Part shown: positions 1 through 4,993 of the stretch, piece by piece | Layout: every line of letters starts with the position of its first letter | Position numbering within the stretch: position 1 is the first letter of the stretch | Assembly: GCA_910578475.1 (NCBI GenBank) | Contig: CAJTRK010000064.1 | Coordinates: 1-5,463, forward strand | Source of the DNA: an uncultured Lachnospiraceae bacterium | GTDB taxonomy: Bacteria; Bacillota; Clostridia; Lachnospirales; Lachnospiraceae | Reading direction: 5' to 3' | Length of the DNA stretch: 5,463 bases | Notes under the pieces: model-generated | The model's database searches: none | What the model saw: only the letters and a program-made list of their open reading frames with translations | Told to the model about the DNA's origin: nothing | Program-made: the position numbers and the translations under genes

Positions 1-20
1 GCATATTCCCACCCCTGCCC

Positions 21-39
21 GATAATACCGGATTATCCG
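21..39. repeat. Short inverted repeat near the left edge
   Basis: GATAAT and ATTATC flank a five-base spacer (21-37). An overlapping shorter palindrome, CGGAT-T-ATCCG, spans 29-39. The repeats lie between the possible promoter at 74-82 and the possible start codon at 4-2. They could be an operator or a weak 5'-UTR hairpin for the gene leaving the window. The arms are only five to six bases, so chance is possible. Confidence 0.25.
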
Positions 40-73
40 TCAGGTAATGTTGATTGTTACATTTCTATATCAA

Positions 74-82
74 ATTATACCA
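74..82 (-). promoter_or_regulatory. Possible extended -10 promoter reading out of the left edge
   Basis: On the minus strand this reads TGGTATAAT, an extended -10 element (TGn followed by consensus TATAAT). No good -35 is visible 17 bp upstream, which is tolerated by extended -10 promoters. About 70 bases downstream, at 4-2, is an ATG preceded by a purine-rich GGGGTGG five to six bases away, so the promoter may serve a gene starting at the window edge. The gene itself is not visible. The site lies beyond the terminator of the XRE gene, a sensible place for a new transcription unit. Confidence 0.35.
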
Positions 83-189
83 CCCCTTCCTGCAAAACTC
101 ATCCCCTCCACATCCTTCATCCTTGTCGAATTTTGCTGATTTTTTGTCTATTTTTACCTGTTTTCTCTCATACTCCTCTTTTCAGGCGC

Positions 190-225
190 AAAAAACGCAT
201 GGTTTACAATTTAATGTTCCATGCG
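190..225 (-). terminator. Rho-independent terminator of the XRE regulator gene
   Basis: Reading the minus strand, CGCATGG (225-219) pairs with CCATGCG (202-196), and the stem is followed directly by six T residues (195-190). The 16-base loop can add a short inner ACA/TGT pairing. It begins 13 bases after the regulator stop codon, as expected for a gene-end terminator. A GCGCC just past the T-run (189-185) could compete for the GGCGC at 227-223; whether that matters is unknown. Confidence 0.85.
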
Positions 226-237
226 CCTTTACGCTGT

Positions 238-738
238 TTAATCAATCTTTTCAGTTTCCTTTACGCTTTCCTGAACCGCCTGCAAATTAATCATAGCAAT
301 TATTTGGTTCTGCATATCCTCAACAGTTTCTATTCTGATTCTGCCTATACTTTTTCTTGCCATTTCAAAATCTATATCAGGAAACAGTCTTTCACAAAAA
401 CGATTCGTTTCGGGAGATGCCCCCATGAAAGCTGTTACAAGCGAATTCGTGTCAAACTGTTCTAACACTTCTTTCAGTTCCTTTTCAGGAATTGATGAAA
501 TCTGCTCAAAATCCGTTATCTTCTGTGGCTGTATCTTTGGTTCTAACAGGTCATTTATCGTGATGTCATATAATTTGGAAATTTTCAGCAAAACTTCTAA
601 GTCGGGGATGGCCGTTCCTGTTTCCCATTTCGATACTGCCTGTCTCGATATGTTTAATTTTTTTGCTAAATCGTCTTGTGTGTAGTTATGACCTTTACGC
701 AAAAATCGTAAGTATTTCGATATCATATTCATATTCAT
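238..738 (-). CDS. XRE-family helix-turn-helix transcriptional regulator
   Basis: A 166-residue cytoplasmic DNA-binding protein. Residues about 6-65 form a lambda-Cro/cI type HTH: an RKGHNYTQDDLAKKLNISRQ run leads into AVSKWETGTAIPDLEVLLKI, with the typical ending YDITINDLL. The C-terminal 100 residues are mostly helical in character and include SLVTAFMGASPETNRFCERL; I do not recognise a named domain, and they may serve dimerisation or sensing. The start at 738 is chosen over one at 786 because GGGGGA (749-744) sits five bases upstream. Two further in-frame ATGs follow at 732 and 726 (MNMNM). The start overlaps the stop of a short leader ORF as ATGA, implying coupled translation. The dyad around the upstream TATAAT suggests autorepression, which is inference. 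The gene ends in a clear terminator. Targets are unknown; the neighbouring GyrI-like gene is a candidate. Confidence 0.9.
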   Translation of the reverse strand: MNMNMISKYLRFLRKGHNYTQDDLAKKLNISRQAVSKWETGTAIPDLEVLLKISKLYDITINDLLEPKIQPQKITDFEQISSIPEKELKEVLEQFDTNSLVTAFMGASPETNRFCERLFPDIDFEMARKSIGRIRIETVEDMQNQIIAMINLQAVQESVKETEKID

Positions 739-815
739 AAAAATCCCCCATTCTTGCTCAACACGCGAATTTGGGCGCAAGCACAAATTTGCCTGTGAAA
801 AAATTTATTTTTCAC
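735..815 (-). CDS. Short leader ORF translationally coupled to the XRE regulator
   Basis: A 26-codon ORF with a GTG start at 815, stopping with TGA at 737-735 so that stop and regulator start share ATGA. It has the best ribosome site nearby: AAGGAGGAGA (830-821), with AGGAGG eight bases from the GTG. The peptide is basic, starts VKNKFFHRQ and contains a CAC motif; it matches no family I know. The same frame stays open upstream to an ATG at 905, which would give 56 residues with a hydrophobic start (MRNWYLLFSACQILYSF), but that start has only a distant purine-rich site. The ORF could be a small protein or simply a leader whose translation controls the regulator. A perfect hairpin covers the GTG. 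The strong site and overlap are visible; function is inferred. Confidence 0.5.
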   Translation of the reverse strand: MKNKFFHRQICACAQIRVLSKNGGFL

Positions 816-817
816 AG
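793..817. repeat. Perfect 10-bp hairpin over the leader start codon
   Basis: CTGTGAAAAA (793-802) and TTTTTCACAG (808-817) are perfect inverted copies with a five-base loop. The GTG start of the leader ORF (815-813) is in the arm that comes first in the RNA. In RNA it could hinder initiation; in DNA it could be a second operator. It is AT-rich in the inner half, so RNA stability is moderate. It is not a normal terminator because no separate T-run follows. Confidence 0.55.
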
Positions 818-820
818 TAC

Positions 821-830
821 TCTCCTCCTT
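821..830 (-). promoter_or_regulatory. Strong Shine-Dalgarno of the leader ORF
   Basis: Minus strand AAGGAGGAGA, nearly full complementarity to the 16S rRNA tail, eight bases before the GTG at 815. It is too far from the regulator ATG at 738 to serve it, so it argues that the leader is translated. If the TATAAT at 842-837 is used, transcription would begin close to position 830, placing this site at the very 5' end of the mRNA. Confidence 0.6.
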
Positions 831-831
831 A

Positions 832-876
832 TTGCCATTATAAAGTATATGGCAAAAGGAATAAAGAATCTGGCAA
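832..876 (-). promoter_or_regulatory. Promoter with embedded operator-like TTGCCA repeats
   Basis: The minus strand carries a consensus -10 TATAAT at 842-837. It lies inside a perfect dyad: TTGCCAT (832-838) and ATGGCAA (849-855), separated by 10 bp. A third copy, TGGCAA at 871-876, sits in the same orientation as the second and 21 bp from it, about two helical turns. The -35 position (865-860, TTTATT) is poor. A dimeric HTH repressor binding here would cover the -10, so autoregulation by the XRE protein is the natural reading. The motif geometry is seen; the binding protein is inferred. Confidence 0.5.
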
Positions 877-999
877 GCGCTAAAAAGCAAATACCAGTTG
901 CGCATTATTTTGCAATTCTTTCCTTCCGCTTAGTCCTGTTTTGCTACCTATCACGCTGCCGGCTTTCGTTCTGAAGCTCCCTTTCAGGTTTGCTGTTCA

Positions 1000-1629
1000 C
1001 TAATTTACCTTATACCTCAAAATTGTTTTGAGCTTATCCTCTTTTGTTCTGTTAGTCAAATAGATTTCTCTATGACAATCCGTTATCCGTTGTAAACCGT
1101 TTTCTTCTGCAAATCTATCCATTTGCTCAAAAGAGAATGGTTCATTGTCATATGAGCCGGTATGCAGAATTTCAACACATTTTCCATCATGTATCGTATC
1201 AAAAATCATTTCTTCATACAGTCGATTTGGCTTTTTAACTTTTATCTTTTCCAATGCGGCACATACCATTTCCGCTGTGATAAAGGCCGGCTGACGTATC
1301 ATAATGGTATATTCCAGATTTTCTTTTATGAGTTTACCGGCAACAGATTCCGTATCAGCGTTTTTCTGTCTCCAGATACCCTCTAAAGGATAAACCGTAA
1401 AGTCTTGGATTTCATTTGATAACATGTTTTTCGCTGCCGTAGATTTATAACCCATTTTAATGGCATACGCTAATGAATAGAGCGCAGCTACCCTATCTGA
1501 AAAATCTGTATCGTTAGGATTTCCGCTTCCCTTCATCATAATAAAATTTTGCGCGGGTATATCTACGAAAGCCGGTATGCTTTTTGCTCCGTACAGAGCT
1601 TTTTCGTGCTTTCTCCATTCATATTTCAT
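1000..1629 (-). CDS. GyrI-like small-molecule-binding domain protein
   Basis: A 209-residue soluble protein of the uncharacterised GyrI-like/COG4832 type. This fold is related to the effector-binding half of BmrR-like and SbmC/GyrI proteins and is thought to bind hydrophobic small molecules; no enzymatic role is established for this branch. Recognisable family marks are the N-terminal KSIPAFVDIPAQNFIMMKGSG run, TVYPLEGIW at 78-86, HTGSYDNEP at 156-164, and HREIYLT at 186-192 near the C-terminus. There is no DNA-binding domain, signal peptide or membrane segment, and the length is normal. The start at 1629 is preferred to one at 1665 because AGGAGG (1642-1637) lies seven bases upstream. It is 120 bases after the damaged hydrolase gene, with possible control sites between. 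The next gene downstream is an XRE regulator, so a ligand-responsive pair is possible but unproven. Confidence 0.85.
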   Translation of the reverse strand: MKYEWRKHEKALYGAKSIPAFVDIPAQNFIMMKGSGNPNDTDFSDRVAALYSLAYAIKMGYKSTAAKNMLSNEIQDFTVYPLEGIWRQKNADTESVAGKLIKENLEYTIMIRQPAFITAEMVCAALEKIKVKKPNRLYEEMIFDTIHDGKCVEILHTGSYDNEPFSFEQMDRFAEENGLQRITDCHREIYLTNRTKEDKLKTILRYKVN

Positions 1630-1651
1630 CTTAGCGCCTCCTATGGGAAAC

Positions 1652-1687
1652 AGTGTATCAAGCATAACCTGACATCTAACGTCATGT
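1652..1687 (-). promoter_or_regulatory. Possible promoter with TGAC-N7-GTCA operator for the GyrI-like gene
   Basis: The minus strand reads TGATACACT (extended -10 type, TACACT at 1657-1652), followed within about 10 bases by the AGGAGG of the GyrI-like gene. Directly upstream is an imperfect 21-bp dyad, ACcTGAC (1667-1673) and GTCAtGT (1681-1687) around seven bases, overlapping where a -35 would lie. No good -35 hexamer is present. The arrangement resembles an operator for a dimeric repressor, but both elements are short and no cognate regulator is identified. Confidence 0.3.
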
Positions 1688-1749
1688 TTTATATTTCTTA
1701 TATTTTCTGTAATCTTTTTTCTGTTTTGATTTTCCCGACAAACCGAATT

Positions 1750-2547
1750 TTATCGTTCCAATAAGAATGCAATGATATTTTCACTGATTGTTTTATACTC
1801 GTAATCATGAACATAATGCGGACAGTTTAATTCTATATATTCCCCTTTATCAATCTGTGCTATATATTCTTTTGGAATTTTCCTCCATGTTTCTTTATCA
1901 AAGCCAGTCCCACCAGAACCGTCTGAAATAAATAATAACACCGGGAGCTGTGGAGCACCCATACTGCTCACTTTTTCAGCGTTTTCCTTTACTCGTTCAG
2001 TTTCGTTTATCATTGTCACAGTTGCTGTCCGACTGTAAAAAATGGCTCGATAGATTTCTTTTTCATCATCGGATAATGTACCATTCTTTATAGCGTCACT
2101 GTCCGAAATGCCCGGTATAAAACGAGTGACGCCCAGATTAGCCGCCCAACTTGCAATGCGCATAATCGGTATATTTATGTTCATGCTGTCATAATACTCC
2201 GGCACAGCCATATCCAGTCCAATAATGGCAGATACCTCATCAGGATATTTCTGCGCCCAATACAGGGCTTCAAGTCCTGACATTGAGTGGGGACAAAGGA
2301 CATAGGGCGCATTTAATCCTGCGGCGGCAAGAGCAGTTCTTGTGTCTTCGAGTATCGAATCAATACTTCTGTCCTTATCAACAACATCGCTGAAACCATA
2401 TCCGAATTTCTCTACAACCGCAACCTGAAAGTTATCACTTAAAAGAGAATAAAGGGACTTAAAATCCAATATGGGAGAGTCAACTTCGACCACCTGTCCT
2501 AACGGCAAACGTAATGCAGTTTCCTCTTTTTCATAATGTTCCCCGCC
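1750..2547 (-). pseudogene. Alpha/beta hydrolase, 5'-truncated and internally deleted
   Basis: A clostridial alpha/beta-hydrolase whose usual form has an N-terminal membrane anchor. The core is well kept: LDFKSLYSLLSDNFQVAVVE, the nucleophile elbow CPHSMSG (Ser codon at 2286-2284), GLDMAVPE, ISDSDAIKNGTL, and the C-terminal NCPHYVHD that supplies the catalytic His. Two things are missing. First, there is no proper start: the frame is open back to a TGA at 2550-2548, offering only a TTG at 2508 without a well-placed ribosome site; an ATG at 2534 lies in another frame and stops after 11 codons. Second, GQVVEVD (ending 2479) runs straight into SPILDFKS, where relatives as I remember them carry about 25 residues including the Gly-rich oxyanion-hole loop. 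The gene abuts a recombinase fragment. I judge it inactive; a translated 252-residue protein from 2508 remains possible but should be catalytically impaired. Confidence 0.65.
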
Positions 2548-2616
2548 TCACATGGAAATAATTGTTCCGATATTGCCTTTTTCTGCTTCTGTAAGCATAG
2601 CTTGAAGCCCACTTCT
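2548..2616 (-). pseudogene. Serine recombinase fragment
   Basis: A frame of about 22 codons ending in TGA (2550-2548) reads RSGLQAMLTEAEKGNIGTII. This matches the conserved stretch of serine site-specific recombinases (resolvase/TnpX-like catalytic domain, the R-P-x-L-x-x-M-L...G-x-I-x-T-I-I segment that normally leads into a V-K-D-x-S-R motif). The catalytic Ser, the V-K-D-x-S-R arm and everything downstream are absent. The frame opens within the overlapping end of the EFR1 gene, but the similarity starts right after the EFR1 stop (2621-2619). It is best read as the scar of a lost mobile element. The call rests on a short match from memory, so it is moderate. Confidence 0.55.
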
Positions 2617-2618
2617 TC

Positions 2619-3392
2619 CTACTCTTTCACCTGCAGATACTTTTCAATTCCTCCCTGCACGATTACCGACTTCCCTAACAGGGTAACGGCCTGCACCGGG
2701 CAATTGTTGATGCACCGGTAGCACATCGTACACCTGCTGCCCGCCGCGGCTTTTCCGTTTTCTATGTAAATGTTTTTCATCGGGCACAGGTCGGCACATT
2801 TCCCGCAGCCGATACATTTGTCCGCATTGATTTTCAGCTTATCCGAATATTTCCGGGTCATATGATAAAAATACAATCGTTGGCCGAGTAAACCGGCCAG
2901 ACGGCTTGCAATTCCAAGCCCTTCCCTGGTCGGGTTTCCGCTTTTTAAGCGGTTTGCGGCAATTTTGGTTTTCTGTTCCGCTTTTTTCACAAGCCGCTGA
3001 TTTTCAGGCAATGTTTTTTTCAGCACTTTGACATCACAAATGCTGTCGGGCATTTTCAGGTGAAGGCCGCCGAGAATGACCGCCCCATGTTTTGCCAGCA
3101 GGCGGGCCAGCATCCCCGCGCCGTCACCGCTGAACATCCCCATTGTGGCAATTACAAAGACTTTCTTGCCTTGCCATACATCGCTGTTATCCGCAATATA
3201 ATCCTGCACCATTTTGGGGATATTGCTGTACTGTACGGAGTATCCAAAAACGATTTCTTCCTGTTCTTTGACATGGCGCGATGCCTGCTCTTCTTCTATG
3301 GAAAAAGACCGGGCATCGGCATCATATTCTTTCAGGAAAGTTTCCACGCAATATCTGGTATTCCCGGTTCCGCTAAAATATAATCCAATCAA
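2619..3392 (-). CDS. EFR1-family ferredoxin-flavodoxin fusion
   Basis: A 257-residue cytoplasmic electron carrier combining a flavodoxin-like N-terminal domain with a C-terminal two-cluster ferredoxin. The FMN phosphate loop SGTGNT is at residues 7-12. YSVQYSNIP and FVIATMGMFSGDGAG are the later flavodoxin loops. The bacterial ferredoxin part has CIGCGKCADLCP (Cys 193, 196, 199, 203) and CTMCYRCINNCP (Cys 221, 224, 227, 231), enough for two [4Fe-4S] clusters. Family members occur widely in anaerobes; their partners are mostly unknown. I place the start at the TTG 3392-3390, not at ATGs 3416 or 3455: GGAGG (3403-3399) lies six bases before it, and MIGLYFSGTGNT is the normal family N-terminus. 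The TTG overlaps the stop of the NifX-like gene (TTGA), so the two are coupled. No terminator follows; the downstream sequence is mobile-element debris, which may have removed it. Confidence 0.9.
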   Translation of the reverse strand: MIGLYFSGTGNTRYCVETFLKEYDADARSFSIEEEQASRHVKEQEEIVFGYSVQYSNIPKMVQDYIADNSDVWQGKKVFVIATMGMFSGDGAGMLARLLAKHGAVILGGLHLKMPDSICDVKVLKKTLPENQRLVKKAEQKTKIAANRLKSGNPTREGLGIASRLAGLLGQRLYFYHMTRKYSDKLKINADKCIGCGKCADLCPMKNIYIENGKAAAGSRCTMCYRCINNCPVQAVTLLGKSVIVQGGIEKYLQVKE

Positions 3393-3775
3393 TGACAGCC
3401 TCCGTTTCCGAAACATCTGTGTTTCTCTTCGCCGCCATGCGCGTGATGGCTGCACTGTACATCGGGATTATAGTCAAGTGTTCCGGCCAAAAAGGCTTTC
3501 ACCGCATCGTCCGCAGCCCCGGCTATGCCGCCATACAGCCTGATTCCGGCCGCGTTAAGCGCTTCGCGTGCGCCGCCTCCGATTCCGCCGCAAAGCAGCG
3601 TGTCTACGCCCTGCGCCGCTAAAAATCCGGAAAGCGCACCATGTCCGTTTCCATTCGTGCTTACAATTTCTTCTTTCTGAATCCGGCCTTTTTCTACTTC
3701 ATAGATTTTAAACTGCTCCGTATGGCCGAAATGCTGAAATATCTCTCCGTTTTCATAAGTAACCGCAATTTTCAT
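3389..3775 (-). CDS. NifX/NifB-like iron-molybdenum cluster-binding protein
   Basis: A 128-residue soluble protein of the dinitrogenase iron-molybdenum cofactor biosynthesis (NifX/NifY/NifB C-terminal) fold. It begins MKIAVTYENGEIFQHFGHTE, where the HFGH/E region is typical, then FKIYEVEKGRI and the glycine-rich DTLLCGGIGGGAREAL with its conserved Cys. Family members carry Fe-S or Fe-Mo clusters; outside nitrogen fixers their clients are generally unknown, and no nif gene is visible here. A Cys/His-rich tail (residues 108-128: CSHHAHGG, then HRCFGNGGCH) probably binds metal. The start at 3775 is preferred to 3805 because GAGAGGAG lies about eight bases upstream. The end overlaps the EFR1 gene, linking cluster binding to an electron carrier. 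A TATACAAT (3816-3809) in the 82-base gap after the GNAT gene is a possible -10, without a good -35. Confidence 0.88.
   Translation of the reverse strand: MKIAVTYENGEIFQHFGHTEQFKIYEVEKGRIQKEEIVSTNGNGHGALSGFLAAQGVDTLLCGGIGGGAREALNAAGIRLYGGIAGAADDAVKAFLAGTLDYNPDVQCSHHAHGGEEKHRCFGNGGCH
3399..3403 (-). promoter_or_regulatory. Ribosome binding site that fixes the EFR1 TTG start
   Basis: Minus strand GGAGG lies inside the Gly-Gly codons at the end of the NifX-like gene, six bases before the TTG at 3392. The upstream ATG candidates have no comparable site. It supports a TTG start and reinitiation after the NifX-like stop codon. Confidence 0.75.
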
Positions 3776-3857
3776 GTTGTCTTCTCCTCTCCAATTCGCA
3801 ATCAATCCATTGTATACTTAAATAATTTCTTCTTCCTTTTTCTATAACCATAATATC

Positions 3858-4814
3858 CTATTTCTCATAAAAAACCAACGTCATCCTCTCATTTACCGTT
3901 TTTGTTTCTCCGGTCTTATGATATCCCATTTTTTCATACAGGTAACAGTTCCTTTTTTCCTGCAAAATGGTGGAAAGTTCCCAGTGTCCGTTTCCGTGCA
4001 ATGCCTCGCACAGCCGGATTGCCTCCTGCGCAATACCTTTTCCCTGAAATTCGGGCAAAACAAAAATCGGTGAAATCCGTTTATTGCCGCCCGCTTCCTT
4101 TCTGTCTACAACGCGTACCGCTCCTGCCTTCCGCCCATTCAGGCAGATAAAATAAAAATAGGTAAATTCCTGTTTCAGGCGGAACAATACTTTTTCAACC
4201 GTTTCGCCTGCCGGATTGGTATCGTAATCCTGATAGCGGTCAAGCAGTTCCCGGAATGCCTCTACCTGCATCGCATGAAGAAGCTCCGCATCCTCTTCGC
4301 CCGCTTTCTGCAGCGTAATATCCTTCCTGAATTTCTCCAGACGATAGTGCTGTTCCTCATCAAGCTCCCAGACGCCGTTTTTGTAATCGTATCCCCTTTT
4401 CCGGTAAAATTCAACGGCGGTTACAGACGCCGGAATTTCGATTCTGTCCGCCCGCAGAAACAGTTCGTCGGCTTCCAGTGTATCAATGATAAAATTGCCG
4501 ATTCCCTGATGATGCAGCTCCGGAAGCACAAAAACCGTGAGCAGAATGCTTTCCGTCGGACTTCCCCAAAAACTGGAAATAGAGCCGACGCCGACAATTT
4601 TCCCTTCATTCCGAAAAACATAAACATGGGCATATGACGCAACGCCTTTGAACCAGTCCACATCATGGGAAGCCACAAGCGCTTCCATCGCTTCCGCTCC
4701 GTAATCTTTGACATTGACCTCCCGAAAATTCCTCGCAATGAGGCTGACAATTTCTTCCGCATCCTGTTCTTGATAAACAGCTGCCGTAACTTCTGTACCA
4801 TTTGATAAATTCAT
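3858..4814 (-). CDS. Tandem-domain GNAT N-acetyltransferase
   Basis: A 318-residue protein with two GNAT acetyl-CoA-dependent acyltransferase domains. Domain 1 (about 9-155) has the acetyl-CoA loop VLPELHHQGIGNFII at 96-110 (Q-x-x-G-x-G type) and VEFYRKRGY at 134-142. Domain 2 (about 166-318) has ISPIFVLPEFQGKGIAQEAI at 247-266 and YLYEKMGYHKTGET at 291-304. Both acetyl-CoA loops look intact, although in many tandem GNATs only one half is active. The substrate is not evident; a small amine or antibiotic-like molecule is only a guess. The start at 4814 follows GAGAGG six bases upstream. It begins 19 bases after the end of the intron-interrupted gene, so it was probably co-transcribed with it and may depend on intron splicing or read-through. 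No terminator is seen before the NifX-like gene. Confidence 0.9.
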   Translation of the reverse strand: MNLSNGTEVTAAVYQEQDAEEIVSLIARNFREVNVKDYGAEAMEALVASHDVDWFKGVASYAHVYVFRNEGKIVGVGSISSFWGSPTESILLTVFVLPELHHQGIGNFIIDTLEADELFLRADRIEIPASVTAVEFYRKRGYDYKNGVWELDEEQHYRLEKFRKDITLQKAGEEDAELLHAMQVEAFRELLDRYQDYDTNPAGETVEKVLFRLKQEFTYFYFICLNGRKAGAVRVVDRKEAGGNKRISPIFVLPEFQGKGIAQEAIRLCEALHGNGHWELSTILQEKRNCYLYEKMGYHKTGETKTVNERMTLVFYEK

Positions 4815-4833
4815 CCAAATCCTCTCTTTCTGC

Positions 4834-4922
4834 TCAGTTTGCTCTTTCAGCCTTCAAACGGCTGCCGTCATCCGTACGGAAAAAGCACATATCATAATCG
4901 TCAGAGATATTTCCTTTCACAA
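4834..4922 (-). CDS. 3' exon of an unidentified gene interrupted by the group II intron
   Basis: Directly after the intron's 3' end, one frame (GTG at 4920 to TGA at 4836-4834) encodes 28 residues: VKGNISDDYDMCFFRTDDGS, then RLKAERAN. The other frames stop quickly, the residue mix looks protein-like, and the stop is 19 bases before the next gene. It therefore looks like the C-terminus of the interrupted gene. No ribosome site precedes the GTG, so it is an exon, not a separate gene. I do not recognise the family; the 5' exon lies beyond the window, and the phase across the splice site is unknown. Confidence 0.6.
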
Positions 4923-4992
4923 ATCGAGTAGGAGGCGGTGATTAACCGCCGTCCTCTCACACCACCGTGCATACCGTTCGGTACACGGCGGT
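4923..4992 (-). ncRNA. Group II intron domains V and VI
   Basis: Domain V: ACCGCCGTG (4992-4984) pairs with CACGGTGGT (4969-4961) over nine pairs with one G-U. Above it is a TG bulge (4971-4970), a four-pair TACC/GGTA helix and a GAAC loop. This is the classic catalytic hairpin, here 32 bases, slightly shorter than the usual 34. Domain VI: GGCGGT (4950-4945) pairs with ACCGCC (4939-4934), then AGGA/TCCT, then a bulged A at 4929 and GAG/CTC below it. The bulged A is seven bases from the proposed 3' end, as expected for the branch-point adenosine. It begins one base after the maturase stop codon. Confidence 0.85.
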
Positions 4993-4993
4993 T

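Noticed and set aside
54..465. Plus-strand ORFs of 78 and 110 codons over the end of the XRE gene
   Set aside because: They run antisense to the XRE gene and its terminator, have no ribosome site, and are rich in Phe/Ser/Leu as expected from T-rich non-coding or antisense sequence.
739..786. Longer XRE start at 786
   Set aside because: No ribosome site precedes it, the extra 16 residues do not belong to the HTH family, and GGGGGA sits correctly before the ATG at 738.
971..990. Hairpin CTGAA...TTCAG after the GyrI-like gene as a terminator
   Set aside because: The stem is only five pairs and no T-run follows, so I do not call a terminator there.
2499..2534. ATG at 2534 with an upstream GAGGCGGGG as the start of the hydrolase
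   Set aside because: It is in a different frame from the hydrolase and stops after 11 codons. It might be the original start before a frameshift, but this cannot be shown from one sequence.
3393..3455. EFR1 starts at ATG 3455 or 3416
   Set aside because: They would extend deep into the NifX-like gene and add a basic stretch absent from the family; GGAGG is placed for the TTG at 3392.
3776..3857. Promoter before the NifX-like gene
   Set aside because: TATACAAT is -10-like, but no -35 is found at a suitable distance, and transcription from the GNAT operon is equally possible; not listed as a separate feature.
4421..4801. Minus-strand ORF of 126 codons inside the GNAT gene
   Set aside because: It is a shifted frame of the acetyltransferase with no domain similarity; the main frame carries both acetyl-CoA motifs.
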